Positions 37,061 through 50,762 of a stretch of 64,000 bases of DNA are shown piece after piece. Source of the DNA: Dugong dugon (taxonomy: Eukaryota > Chordata > Mammalia > Sirenia > Dugongidae). The position numbers and the translations under genes were made by a program. Below the pieces are notes generated by a model, which saw only the letters and a program-made list of their open reading frames with translations, was not told where the DNA came from and searched no databases. Positions within the stretch are counted from its first letter, which is position 1, and the number at the start of each line of letters is the position of its first letter. Location of the stretch: positions 94,013,234-94,077,233 of the forward strand of contig CM057462.1 of the NCBI GenBank assembly GCA_030035585.1, written 5' to 3'.

Positions 37061-37975
37061 GAAACTTTTTAAATTAAATTCATTTTAAGAGTTACTGTTC
37101 TTTCTGGTAAAGACATGAATTAGTTCAGTCTGATAATTCTTAACTCCAATCACTGGGTGGTAGATAGTATTACTTGTTATCACCCAAATGTGGGAAGGGT
37201 GACAATTATGTTGAATTGGGTTAATCTTTATGGGAAAGGTTAAACTTGAATATAGATGGATTCAGTAATTACCACAGAAGACTACTTCAAGGATCTAAGG
37301 ACAACCTTCCAACTCCTCCTGGGTGCTGTAGTCTTGGTAGCGTCCCAGTAAGACTTGTTCATTTGAGTTAAGCACTAGTCTCCTTCTGAAGTGTGTTGTT
37401 AAAAATATAAATAGTTCTAGAATTCCTTTATTGGATTCCTTCCTCCTTTCTCTCCCAAGAAGCCAGAATAGGGGCAGGGAAAAAGCTGGGAGGAAAAGGG
37501 CTTTCTGAAAATGCAGATGGGAATGCTGAAGTCCAACACAAATGCTTCACATTTTGCCTCTGTCCAGACCTGCTAATGCAAAGATTCTATAAAATTTGAG
37601 AAGCCTTCACACTGAGTTGCTTTCACCCAGAACTACAGTGCTACTTCTTAAGACAGCAGTTAAAGTGCTGGTCTGGGCCAGCTCTACCAGCTGCTGTGGC
37701 CATCCTCCCCAGGAAGGAGGGATGCTATTGCCCCAGCATCCTTCTCCTCTTTTTGGAAGCTGTATTGTATTTTCCTGGAAATGACGTCTGAACCTTGTGG
37801 CTATAAGTAAAACAAAGGAGAAGGTAATATAGGTGATGTACAGCTTTCTTCCCGTCCCCATCTCTCCTGTTGTGTGAGGGTCATAGCCATGGAATACCCA
37901 TGTGATAATTATGTGACTCACCGATGAATCATAGTGTAAGTTATGAACCCAGGGCCCTGAGTTGTAATGGAATTT

Positions 37976-38268
37976 TGTTGTGGTTGTTAGGTGCCGTCAG
38001 TCAGTTCCAACTCCTAGCAACCCCACGTACAATAGTACGAAACTGCCCTATCCTGCGCCATCCTCACAATCATTGTTATGCTTGAGCCCCTTGTAGCCAC
38101 TGTGTCAATCCATCTCGTTGAGGGATTTCCTCTCTTTCACTGACCCTCTACTTTACCAAGCATGATGTCCTTCTCCAGGGACTGATCCCTCCTGATAATA
38201 TGTCCAAAGTATGTGAGGTGTAGTCTTGCCATCCTTACTTCTAAGGAGCATTCTGGCTGTACTTCATC
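37976..38268 (-). mobile_element. RTE LINE 3' end, 5'-truncated
   Basis: Antisense RTE 3' terminal ~290 nt, with GGTTGTTAGGTGCCGTCAGT, the ACTTTACCAAGCATGATGTCC stretch and ATTCTGGCTGTACTTC. Confidence 0.88.
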
Positions 38269-38754
38269 AAAGAATTTTAGTGCATTTCAAATTTATAGCC
38301 AATTTCTGATTATCTGATTGTGTTGCCTGAACGTTTTGGTTTTGCTCTAGCCTGACTTTTGACAGATTTCTTTCTTGTGAGTATCTCCCCTTTTGAGTAA
38401 TAGCCATCGACATGGGGGGCCAAATTCTGATGTGTCCTTTTTCCTATTTGAAAGTAGGTATAGTTCCTGAGGAGGTTAAAATACACTGAAAATCAGGTTT
38501 TTGTTTTTGTTTCTAATTACATTTCTCAGTTCTCTCTGATTAGCATGGGTAATTGAGTTATGCCTGTTTTAATAGACTAATGTTTTCATTTGATCTAGTA
38601 AAATAACCTGGTGAGATTAATCTCAGAGAAGCTAGATGATGGAGTTCAAAAGCTGGCCAGAGGTGGAACTGAAGTGTCTTTTCCTAGATTAATGATGGTT
38701 TTTCTAAGTAAATTGAGTTGGTTCTTCGAGATATTTTATTTTTCCTATTAAGAG

Positions 38755-39300
38755 CTCAAGCTTTATGATACATGTTATCATATGAACATGGATGAATATT
38801 GAAAACATTTTGGTGAGTGAAATAAATCAGTCACAAAAGGACAAATATTGGATGATCCCAGTTTTATGAGATAGGCAAATGTGTGTAGACCAAAGCTTAT
38901 TAATGGTCATCAGGGTTGGGAACGAGGGGGAAAGGGTGAGTCATTGCTTCGGGGGCACTGAGTTTCTGTTAATGGCAGTGGAGTAATTTGGGAAAGGAAG
39001 TGATAATGGTGGCATAAGGAGCCCTGGTGGAGCAGTGGTTAAATGCTCAGTTGCTAACTTAAAAGTCAGTGGATCGAACCCACCAGCTGCTCCATAGGAG
39101 AAAAGACTGGCAATCTGCTCCTGAAAAGATTACAGCCAAGGAAACGCTATGTGGCAGTTCTGCTTTCTCATATAGGTTTGCTATGAGTTGGAATTGAGTC
39201 AATGGCACACGACAGTAGTGGCATATGATGAGCATAATCAGTGTCACTGAATTGTACATGTAAAAATTTTTGCAAATATTTGGTTATACCACAATTAAGA
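38755..39300 (+). repeat. Old L1M-type 3' end split by an AfroSINE
   Basis: AACATGGATGAATATTGAAAA ... GAGTGAAATAAATCAGTCAC on the left, and CACTGAATTGTACATGTAAA after the SINE. Confidence 0.8.
39017..39217 (+). mobile_element. AfroSINE, 8-bp target duplication
   Basis: GTGGCATA flanks it at 39009-39016 and 39218-39225. Head GGAGCCCTGGTGGAGCAGTG. It splits an old L1 3' end. Confidence 0.92.
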
Positions 39301-39704
39301 AAAAAGAGCTCAGGCTTTAGAAAGCCTGGCAGTTTGTTGATAGGAAGTTTTTAGGAATATTTAGAGGACCAGAGTGACATTGTCTAAAGGTTGTTTGTTG
39401 TTGGGGGAGGCATTGAATGTTAAGCTCTTAATTAAAAGTACCATTTATCAATAGCACTGGAACACGTTTGGAAAGATCTGAGGAGTTAATAAAGATTTAT
39501 TGTCAATTCTCATGAAATAAGGTTTACACAGTGTTTAGAGTGCTATTTATTTTTCAGTTACCCTCACCATTACCATCTTCACTCAGGCCTAACATCATGT
39601 GGTAGGAATCAAAGGTCATTACATGGTTTTGCACTAGAAAATTGTTAACCTATGGAATGGCTCAACTGTTGGCCATATTAACTTGTTTTCTCTGGTATTT
39701 TTAG

Positions 39705-41236
<1,532 letters not shown>

Positions 41237-41351
41237 GAGCCGAGGAGTGCTCCACCAGTTTTCTGGGACGGAGACTAACAAAATCTGGCCCTATGTTTAC
41301 ACACTTTTCTCGAACAAGATCACACCTATTGAGTCCAAAGAAGCATATTGA
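41237..41351 (+). CDS. AK4: AK4 last coding exon (residues 186-223 and stop)
   Basis: After a TTTCAG acceptor the first G completes Lys186. The reading continues SRGVLHQFSGTET, NKIWPYVYTLF and SNKITPIESKEAY, then TGA. This is the C-terminal helix region of AK3/AK4, and the ESKEAY end identifies AK4, since AK3 ends differently. The total of 223 residues (with 48 assumed upstream) equals the human length. The clean frame, introns at family-typical places and consensus splice sites show a working gene and not a processed copy. The same exon continues as the 3' UTR. Confidence 0.96.
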
Positions 41352-42570
41352 GCCTGCCCGATGGAAGAACCAGGAAAATGTGGTCATTCATTCAGTTGTG
41401 TGTAAAGTATTGGTGCCATGTCCAAATTAGAAGCTAGCTGATACAGCTTGCAGTGTTTTTTCTAGTTTAAATGGTGAACAGATGTGAAAACTAATGAGTA
41501 GAAAGAATTAATGAAGAGGCTGTCCTCTGTCTTTCAAAAGGAGAGACACCTATACATGTTTAAGATGTCTCTGCACAGGTCTCAAAGCCTTCATGAGAAA
41601 GCAAGTACAGGTTAGATTTCAAACAGTGTATAATCTAAGCTCTTGCTAATTTTGACAGCCATGTTGTTGCTCTAGTAGCCTTTTTACATGTGATGGTGTT
41701 GGTCTCTGGTTCTCCCTGTCCCCTCAAAGGCTGTTGAACCACAGCACCAGTAGGCCTGAGAACGCCAAGGGCTGTCGCCCAGGCATCGTCCCGGGGTCTC
41801 TGGTGTGTGCCCTCCTGGCGACAATGGGATTAAAGCCAGATGCTCTCAGTGGTTGCTTCTCTGGTCTTTAGTGACTGTGTCTACAATTCATTTTTTTTCT
41901 GGTAGGAGTGACCCTTTCTTTTCAGTATACATGCTCCATAGAATCTCCTTTTCAGACATCCTGGAATGAAAGGATTTGGCTTTTACTATTTTTATTAGAC
42001 AGTATTATTTGTACATCTGTTTTCTCCCTTTCTAGGCTATTAAGTAATACTGATGGTTGTTGCTTTTCTCTCTCTCAAATTCCTTTTTCTAAGAGCAGAG
42101 AGCTAGGAGACTATGTAGAGCTCTTCATGCACCAAGAACTGAGCTATGTAGAGAGTCTTATGCTGCTGGTCTGACTCTCATGGGTTGACACTGCTCCTTT
42201 CTTTTATTGTGAAAAAATAAAATCCCCAAAGTCTCCTGGGAATCTTCAAGAAACATGAGAAATATCACTCACATAAATATTGAAAGATCATATCTCATAT
42301 ATAGAAGTAATAAAATCATATGAAATTATTAGACTAAAAGAATATTTTATCTTTTTATTCAAGACAACAAAAAATGTATTTTGAAAATGCTGCTAAATAT
42401 TGATGCTAACAGTATTTTTCTCCTGCAAGTGACCCAAGCATATTATAAATAGTAAAGAGAATGGAGCTTGTGGGGTTGAGGAAAACATTGCACTGGTTGT
42501 TCCTAGACTGAGCTTTATGGTTGTGGGAAAACAAAATCTTTGTTTTTTTCTATTCCAAAGATGCATTCTA

Positions 42571-42688
42571 TGGGGTGACCATAAAGTCTAGAAATATAGA
42601 TAATACTATTCTGTCACACATTGTAATGTCACATCAATAAACAGTTTATTAAGGATTTGCCTATTTTCCAGACTTGGTGGCCACCTTG
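42571..42688. mobile_element. Possible mariner-like MITE in AK4 3' UTR
   Basis: 118 nt with imperfect ~28-nt terminal inverted repeats (GGTGACCATAAAGTCTAGAAA against the reverse of TTTCCAGACTTGGTGGCCACC), flanked by TA on both sides as mariner elements are. I cannot name the family. Confidence 0.5.
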
Positions 42689-43564
42689 TATAATTCTTTC
42701 TCTCCTCTGGGAAGGGCAATGAACTTTATTCCTGCTGCCTTAAAAATAAATATCCCCCCCGAAAAAAAAAATATGTACACCTTCTTCATGTACAGTGATT
42801 GTCCCCAGGGAGAGTTCTTTAGTATTTTGGGGAATGACTTCTGTCCAACTCTTCAAACTGATGAGAAAGGAAAAATAGAGCCTGATTTGGTGCTTCCATG
42901 GTACTGATACTGAAACACATTATTTACTCTCTGAAGGTGTCCCGGTGAATCCCCAGTCAACTCAATGCAGTCTGTATTCTGTAGAATAACGAGTACAGCA
43001 TCTACCTTACAAATACTACCGAGGCTCTTGGCACTTCCTCTCCCTTTGTACCTTCATGTGAATGTTTTTTAGCTGCCTTGGTGGAAACATAGAGCTGCCT
43101 CATCCTCATCTTCCCAATCACTGCAAAATGAGATTGTTTATTTTGTAGTTGTAAGCAATTAAAATGACCAGTTCGTATCTATGAGACCGTTGCATTATAT
43201 TGACTTCTGAGCACTTTATAAGAGTTGCGTTTGAATGCCAGTTGGCAAGAATGCGGTGAAAATCAGATATAAATAATGCTCAGGTTTCCTGGGGAGCCAG
43301 GTATAGAGAAAAACAAATCTGATACGAGAAAATTGCACAGTTTAGAGTAGTACTGCCTTTGAGACTATTTCCACAAACTAGGAAGAGGTTATTGTATGGA
43401 TAATTCAAGAGAGATAAGTGTGTGCTTTTTTGGAAGTGGAAAAAATTTCACACTGGCTTTCTTCACATCCCATTGTGTATTGACACCCCTATGTAATCAT
43501 TGCCTTTGGAGTTTTGGGGAGAGGTATAGGAAATGGCCTGGTCCCTGATTCTGTACTCTCTGTT

Positions 43565-43612
43565 CCTTCATCCATCTATCCATCCTTCCTTCCCTCCCTC
43601 CTCCCTTCCAGC
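43565..43612. repeat. CATC/TTCC pyrimidine tract in 3' UTR
   Basis: CATCTATCCATCCTTCC and following CT-rich units inside the AK4 3' UTR; a simple repeat. Confidence 0.85.
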
Positions 43613-44164
43613 TAGACAGACAGTTGTCGCCGATGTTGGAGTCAGACCATATGTGTCAACGGTGTTTGCTGTTGCTGAGACTGGCCAGAAGTTGAGGATC
43701 CTTTGCTAAGCAAGACTGATAAAAAACAAACACCTTTTTATTGTCTTTGAACAGTGATACTTCTTTCATGGTCAGTAGCCTGAAAAAGCTGTTTCTGTTT
43801 TTCTTTAACAAAAACTCCAATTTTCCCTTAAGTGATTTTTGTAAAAATGAAAGCTATCTTGAAAATATATTGACAAAAATAGTACAACAATAAAATAAAA
43901 TTAAAAAATATATTAACAAAAATAAAATTAAGGGGACAGCTTTTCTTTGTTTTCCTTCTACTGCCACACAAGCAGTTTCTTCACATTTAAGCAAAAAGAG
44001 TAGTTTGGGTGGTCTCTTAAGATTCCTACCCGCTCACATTCTGTGCTTCTAGCCAGCTCTTAATTCAGTTTGCTTTCCATTATCGTAATAGGCTTCCCAC
44101 TTACTTAGAACTTGAAAATGCTGCTGTGTTTAATACCCTCTAATACAAATGCAAACTTAGAATA

Positions 44165-44365
44165 GGTGCCATTTATGAGAGTCTACTGATTGATATGGGC
44201 TGTCTTAGGACCTTTATGAACTTCTCATTTAGTCTTTTAAGCATCCTGTGAGATGAGCATATTTATGAACAAAGAAGGCCTGAATCAGAGATGTGAAGCA
44301 TCTTGCCCAGCGTCCTGCTGCCAATGTACAGTGACAAACCCAGGTCTTCCTGACTCTGAAGCTTG
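44165..44365 (-). repeat. MIR-like stretch in AK4 3' UTR
   Basis: CATTTAGTCTTTTAAGCATCC ... GAGATGTGAAGCATCTTGCCC; diverged. A second weak one lies at about 45520-45625. Confidence 0.5.
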
Positions 44366-44598
44366 AGTGTATTCCTGAATATCAACTGCTTATCATGTCC
44401 CAAGCAACCCAGGGCCCCAAGCCTGCTTGGTTCTGCATGTATGTTGGAGTGGCCTCTCATCAAGAATAGTAGAGTTCACTCCGGTGACATTTACCTCTGC
44501 ATGACACTGTTCCTTTTTTTCTTTTTCTTTGCTAAAGCGAAGAAAGCTGCTAGAAGGGGGGTCTGAGCCTTTGCCTCCTCCATAACTACACCTTTATA

Positions 44599-44609
44599 AA
44601 TAAAATAAA
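44599..44609 (+). terminator. Candidate internal poly(A) signals (overlapping AATAAA pair)
   Basis: Two overlapping AATAAA hexamers are followed by a G/T-containing stretch about 3.2 kb into the 3' UTR. They could give a shorter AK4 mRNA. This is inferred from the motif only. Confidence 0.3.
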
Positions 44610-46810
44610 AGGCTGTTAAAGGAGACTGGGCTTGAGTCCAGGCTAATCTGTAGAGGAGGGAGGCCCCTGTTCCTCACCTAGCGTTTTGGTGCCCATCATG
44701 TTGTGCCCCTGCAGAGCCTTTGCGGTTGAGCCGTCCCCAGCTGTGGTGCACACATGTAGCCTGTGCTCCCTGGAGCAGTCCAGGCACTACTCACTTTTCT
44801 TCCCTGAGATCAAAACATATTACTCTCACCCCCACCCCAAAGTGTGGCCCTTTCTAATGAACTAATCCTTCTTAATATGCTAGCAGGTGAGCAAAGGGTG
44901 ATAGAGCACCTAATACAGGTAACTCTTGACTTTTTTTTTTTTTAACCACTTCTTTGTATTACACATTAACATGATTCTGAATACCAAATCCAGACCTTTG
45001 CCATCTGACATATAGATCAGTCACATCGTGGTACTGCTTGTCATCCAACAATTTAGTTTTCTGGCAGTAGCCAGGGGAGATTTGCTTCTCACCTTATCCT
45101 CCTTCCACCTTCCCCCAGGACCACTCCTTTGCCACCCTCCAGCAGCCAAGCTCAAATGAGCTCCAGCTTCCCCCCGAGTCGGCCCCCGTTTTGGTAAGGA
45201 AGGAAAAAGGTGAGAATAGCGAGGGGTGAGGGAAGATTCTTGGAGAGAGATAATGCTGTGGTTTTCCTTGCCATTTAAAATATCATTGAGGCAGGACAAT
45301 TTTAGAAGGAAAGATGCCTGTGCAAACCCGTAAATTGGGCTTTTATAAAATTTAGTTCACAGAAACCTATTTGTCTCAAAAGCAAGACCTGCCTTACTAC
45401 GTCAATCTCGGAGAGACAGGAGATAAGAAACAGCAAGAATTCTCGCCTGAGGAGTTTATCAGACTGCTAGGGTCTTTGCTTAAGCCATAAAGACCACAAA
45501 TTTCCAGATATCTCAAGGTATGGGCATCCTTAATATGTGTGGTGCTTTATGCTACATATACTGCATGTAACATATAGTTAAATCCTCTACAACTACCCTA
45601 CGTAATAGACATTATTATCCCAATTATCCTGCATCCTTGTGTTTTAAGACTGAAATAATCCTGTTGATTTAAACGTGTTTTCATGTACTTGTTGGGATTA
45701 ATCAGGAAATTCAAAAGGACCTTTTTTGTACCTTTCCCTAGTTGGAGCTCCCCATTCTCACTGATAGGTAAAACAGTGTGTTAGCTCCAGCCTGGAATCT
45801 TTGCTTTTGCTCTTCTGGTGCTGAGAGAGGAAATGGACTCCTCGTGAGTCATGATGGTAGTTACACAGTGTATATGTGGAGCATATGTGTCTCCTCCATG
45901 CTCTGCTGGGTTATAGGATCTTGGGAAGCATTTGTTTTTACCTGATGGACTTCATTTATTACCTTTCATGTAACAATATTCCTTCCTGCTACAGCTGATT
46001 TTGCTGAAGAGGCAATTCATAAGGCAGTGTCCTATGCATAGTCTGACATGCTGTCTCTGTATCCCCCTCCATTCTCAGTAACTTCCCAGCCTATTTGGTG
46101 TCTCTAAGGAGGAACCCAATAACGGAGACTTCCATTTCACCTGGGAATGTGGTCTGGCCATAAGCTATCATCCTTTCCATACATAACTGACCCAGTCTGC
46201 TTTCCAGATGGGAAATGTGCAAGACCCAGATATCAGGAAACTATGAAACCATAAGTCAACTCTGAAAAAAATCTATTTCCTACCTGTTGAGACGTATTAT
46301 GATTAAAATTGTTATAAATGCCATATCTTATCTGTTTCTTAACGAATTGCACAATTCTTGCTAAAATAAATGCCATTACCTGTATGCTTCAGGGAATTCC
46401 CCAATTTGATCATCATTTTATGTATGTGTGTGTTACGTGTTACGGTAAAACATTTGAAAAAGAATGAACACTCTTGTGTGGAATGGATATGAATTCCTTC
46501 ATTTGGTAATAAAGACTATTCCAGGAAGCACACTCTGATTCTTAAAATAAAATATTACCTGTTTCAACCTTTTCAAAGGAGCAGTCTCTCTTGAAGATTC
46601 TTCCTGGAGTTGCTGTGTGTCTATTTCAAAATTTCTTTTCTTCGTTTTAACGCTTTGGCTATAGAGTCAGAAATGTACTTAAATAAAAATTATTTTGTAT
46701 TTAATTTAGAGGAGAATAAAAGGAAGAGAAATGAAAAGTCAGACTGAGTCTTTATGTCGGCTCCAAGGATGTAGGGCTTAGAGGGCTTTTCTAGTTTTAT
46801 GAGAATTTGT

Positions 46811-46818
46811 ACTACTGA
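46811..46818 (+). promoter_or_regulatory. miR-199-3p 8-mer seed match in AK4 3' UTR
   Basis: ACTACTGA is a complete 8-mer site for miR-199a/b-3p (seed CAGUAGU plus A opposite position 1). I recall AK4 being reported as a target of this microRNA in human cells. The site lies 5.5 kb into the UTR and would be present only in the longest transcript. Confidence 0.35.
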
Positions 46819-47187
46819 TTTTTATATATTCTTGTTTTTGAAATGAGCAGATCTCTGGGGAAGCTGTTGAGTTACAACGGCATTTCACTGTGATCCCTCT
46901 CGAGCTCAGTTCAGTTCTCTAACCCGGTGATGACTTGTCTTGTTGGTTTACCGTCTTGTGAAATGTCAGCTCAAATTTCCCAGAAGTCTTGTGTTTACGA
47001 TGAGTCAGAGTGCTTTTCCTCAGTGTGATGGTTGTCAGCCTTCTTGATTTTTAATGTATGTGCTTATTAATTCAGTGTACCTAAATCTGTAGTCTAATCT
47101 GTATATGCTACCCTAATTGTTAATTGTATTATTGATTATTTTGATTATCTTGCTTGAAGATTGATTCCTACTTTTCAATTTGATAGA

Positions 47188-47193
47188 AATAAA
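47188..47193 (+). terminator. Candidate distal AK4 poly(A) signal AATAAA
   Basis: A canonical AATAAA is followed at once by a GT/T-rich stretch (GTGTTTTTTCTG), the usual downstream element. Repeat density rises again beyond it. Transcript data are needed to confirm that it is used. Confidence 0.5.
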
Positions 47194-48299
47194 GTGTTTT
47201 TTCTGCTTATAACTAGTGAATTCATTTAATAATTGTATAGCTTTTTACATTTGACAGTATAAATTGTCACAGATATTTCCATTATGCCACTCTGCAGTCA
47301 CTACATTATCAACAGCATTATCTCCAGTTTTCAAATGAGGAAAATAAAGAACATGATGTTACCTGGCTGAGGTGACAGTTTGGGACAGAGCAAGAGTTAT
47401 GATTCCTAGTCCCATTTTCTTTTTTATCCCATGTTGTCTCATTTCATATACCCTTAAGTTCCTTATTTATAGAACACTGTATTCTTCACAGATTTTCATG
47501 TGCATTCTTTAATTTTATTTTTGAAACAACTGGATGATGTGAGCAGATTCTGTCCCTATTTTACAGATGAGAAGACTTGACCCTAAGGTCACGACTTTCC
47601 GAAAGTTGTGGTATTTGAGGTTACTCAGCAGAAGCAGAAACCCTAGCAGGCCTGTCTGGTGGGAGCTGGGGTATGGAGGAAATACAGCCTCTGCTGGAGA
47701 AACCCCCCAAGACAGGGAGCAGGAGGACTACCCTGGCTTCTCCCATCCTCACGCCCTCCTGACTTTTGTACAGGCTTCCTGTTAGCTGAAGCCAGCTGAT
47801 ACAAGAGTCTCGGAAAGATGGTCTGTGGACTTCCATGCCCCTGAGCAGGCAGGGGAAAGGTGAAAGGTGTATGGTAGCAATGTGGTAAATTGTATTAAAG
47901 TTTAAGACATTGACTGCCCTTCCTTTTGGATTTCATATCTCAGGCCCACTGACTTCAGGCTTGGGCATATGACTTGCTTTAGTCAGTGTAATGAAAGTAG
48001 AAATGACATCTGCTACTTTTAAGAAGCCTTAACAGCAAGAACATGGTCACCAATCTTTTCCTCTGCCATGAGACTGGCAATCTCATGAGGCTCTTCAACC
48101 TGGATCCTAAAGTGAAGACTTGGAGCAGAGCTCCATCCATCCATGATGGATGACTTGTGTACATGAAAAATGTTTATAAGCCACTGGGATTTGGGCAGAG
48201 TTTATCATCACAGTATAACTCAGTTGGAGCTGACTGATATAGTGGGCCCAAGACTAGCAGATCCCACCGTCCAATTATAACTTTAATTCCCTTATCAAG

Positions 48300-49240
48300 C
48301 ACTACTAGGCTCCTAGATGCCAAGATGAGTAAGCCCCAGGTCTTTCCCGAAGTTCCTCACAGTCTCCTGGAGGATATGTACATATGGTTAGATAACTCTA
48401 TATGTAACTATCAGGATTAATCAGAGCTTTATAGTTGAGGGAATACAGAGGCAGTGACTTTTTTTTTTTTAATTCTTTTTATTGTACTTCAGATAAGGTT
48501 TACAGAACAAATAGTTTCTCATTAAACAGTCAGTACACATTGTTTTATGACATTGGTTAACAACCCCATGACATGTCAACTCTCCCTTCTCGACCTTGAG
48601 GACCTTTTTTTTTAGTGAAACTATACATAGCCAAAGTTACACCATTTTGGAAGTTTCTACATGTACAATACAGTGACATCAATTGCGTCTTCCAATTGTG
48701 CTGCTATTGTCACTATCCTTTTCCAAATTATTCCTTTACCCTTATCTTCAACTCCCTGTCCCCTAGGGCAGTGACTTTCTTGGCCGGCCAAGTAGAGACT
48801 AAAGGAGAGCTAATATTTGAGCTGAGTGATGTGGGGAAGGAGGAACCCAAGAAAAGGGAATGGTATGTGCACAGAATATTGAGCATATATGCCAGGTGGA
48901 GTTCAAAACAGTATGAGGAAGAAGTTTGGATATAAAGGGACAATTGAGTAATATTGGGAAGGATCTGGTCTAACTTTGTTGGTGCTAGACAGCGCAGACC
49001 CTATGCCAGGAAGTGGCATATCAGATTTTCGTGATAAAAATGTAACCCTACTACGTGTCTGAACTAAGATGTAGTAGTAAGGTTCAACAAAAAGCGATGA
49101 TCAGATTCTAACAGGAGTAAAAAGGATTTAAATGTCCCTAGGGGTGAAGCCAGGAACAAAAATGGGAGTGATGTGAGGCACTAGGGAGTGATGGGGACTG
49201 TGAGGAACTGGAGAGAACTGTCTTATCTAAAAAGGAGTCA
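48300..49240 (+). repeat. Copy of the old dispersed repeat, split by the L1-like insertion
   Basis: The left piece ends AGGCAGTGACTT; after the insertion GAGCTGAGTGATGTGGGGAA and TATTGGGAAGGATCTGG continue the family. Confidence 0.5.
48472..48766 (-). mobile_element. L1-like 3' end insertion (modules A and B), 12-bp target duplication
   Basis: GGCAGTGACTTT flanks it at 48460-48471 and 48767-48778. It begins with a T-run, then module A, a T9 run and module B, and is truncated before the second A module. It interrupts an older dispersed repeat that resumes on both sides. Confidence 0.8.
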
Positions 49241-49489
49241 CTGCTCAGATCTGGCCAATTGTTATTATTTTAGGAATGCTGGCCCAATGCTGCCCAATCT
49301 TTCAATTTGTCAAAAGAAGCCAGAAATCTGTTTCTGTGTGAAATTTTATTTTTAAATATTGGTAATTTAAATTTTAAAAAAATTACAAAGGACAAACAGC
49401 CTATTCTTGTAGACCAGTTTGGAACTTCTGGGTTAGATGCAAAGAAGTAGGAATGAGGAACTTGATGGCTAGATAGATGTTTAGGAAGT

Positions 49490-49901
49490 ATATTAGTCAT
49501 CTAGTGCTCCTATCACAGAAATACCACAAGTGGGTGGCTTTAACAAACAGAAATTTATTTTCTCACAGTTTAGGAGGCTAGAAGTCTGAATTCAGGGTAC
49601 TGGCTCTAGGGGAAGGCTTTCTCTTTCTGTCGGCTCTGGGATTAGGTCCTTGTCACTTCAGCTTGTTTCCTGGTTCCTTGAAGATCTCCATGTGGCTTGG
49701 TGTCAGTCCCCCCAGCTCTGCTCTGCTCATTTGTTTAATTTCTTTTATGTGTCAAAAGAGATTGACTCAAGATACACCCTACACTAATCCTGCCTCATTA
49801 ACATAACGAAGACAACTCATTACCAAATGGGATTATAACAAGAGGTGTAGAGGTTAGGATTTACAACACATATTTCTTTGGGGACATAATTCAATCCATA
49901 A
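49490..49901 (-). mobile_element. MaLR/MLT1-type solo LTR, antisense
   Basis: Reverse-complement homologue of the LTR at 61104-61623, including CTAGAAGTCTGAATTCAGGG and TCTGTCGGCTCTGGGATTAG. It ends with TCAATCCATA, the reverse of the LTR start. The repeat TAGGAAGT flanks it at 49482-49489 and 49902-49909. Confidence 0.85.
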
Positions 49902-50199
49902 TAGGAAGTGTAGGGGTGAAATACATATGGAGGGGAGGATTTTCTGGTTTTGACAACAAAAACATGAATTTTTATAAAATTATGCTTTACTACAAATCAC
50001 CACATATTTAAATAAGTTACTTGACTGCTTTTCCCAGAGTTCAACTGGATATAATTTTTTTCCATATTCATTTCAGCAGTGAATGTGAGCATCCAATGAT
50101 AAAATGAAAACCCTACCCATACTGGAGGAAACCTACATAAACTGTGTGTGTATGTGAATAAAATATAAGTTTGTGCATACATGCATATGAAATGGAAGA

Positions 50200-50370
50200 T
50201 ACTAGCTACAATTTATTGAGGTTTACTCTGTGCCAGGGTAGTAGACCAGGTAATAGGCCAAGCATTTTATGTCAGTTAGAGATAATTAACCTGAGGCTTA
50301 GAAGAATTATTTGCTCAAGACCACCCACCACTAAGTGGTAGAATGAGGACTTCCACTCCAGTGCTCACTT
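50200..50370 (-). repeat. MIR
   Basis: AATTTATTGAGGTTTACTCTG ... CCTGAGGCTTAGAAGAATTA ... CAAGACCACCCACC. Similar weak antisense MIR pieces lie at about 47265-47400 and 47490-47600. Confidence 0.6.
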
Positions 50371-50551
50371 ATGATTAGTCAGCTGTTCTTCCTCATTCTG
50401 ACTCTCACTGCCCACCTGAAGACCCAGAGGGACCACAGTTAAGGCCCCCGCAATTAAGGCACCTCTGGCCTTGGGCAGGACTGCCAGGAGTAGGGGTAAG
50501 GAGCCCTGCCACTTGGGTGTGACTAGGAGCTGAGCAGTATTTAGTCTCCTC

Positions 50552-50762
50552 TGAGCCCTGGTGGAGCAGTGGTTAAGCAGTCAGCTGTTAACCAACATGT
50601 GGGCTGTTTGAACCACCAGCCGTTCTGCAGGAGAAAGATGTGGCAGTCTGCTTCTGTTAATACTATAGCCTTGGAAACCCTATAGGGCAGTTCTACTCAG
50701 TCCTACAGGGCCACTATGAGTCAGAATCAACTCGATGGCAATGGATTTGGCTTTTGTTGGTT
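50552..50762 (+). mobile_element. AfroSINE
   Basis: GAGCCCTGGTGGAGCAGTG head, AGAAAGATGTGGCAGTCTGC body and T-rich GGCTTTTGTTGGTTT tail. Confidence 0.92.

Larger units (their letters stand above)
41352..47213 (+). other. AK4: Probable AK4 3' untranslated region
   Basis: About 5.9 kb after the AK4 stop lacks AfroSINE, RTE and L1-like insertions, unlike all flanking DNA. It includes several candidate poly(A) hexamers (AATAAA at 42216, 42309, 44599, 44604) and ends with one followed by GT-rich sequence at 47188. It carries two weak MIR-like stretches, a possible mariner-like MITE (42571-42688) and a CT/CATC-rich microsatellite around 43565-43612. The length agrees with my recollection that mammalian AK4 mRNAs have multi-kilobase 3' UTRs. 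The exact end is inferred; alternative shorter forms are likely given the internal hexamers. Confidence 0.65.

Noticed and set aside
41908..42174. Sense 88-codon frame after the AK4 stop
   Set aside because: Lies in the 3' UTR, with no start context or domain.
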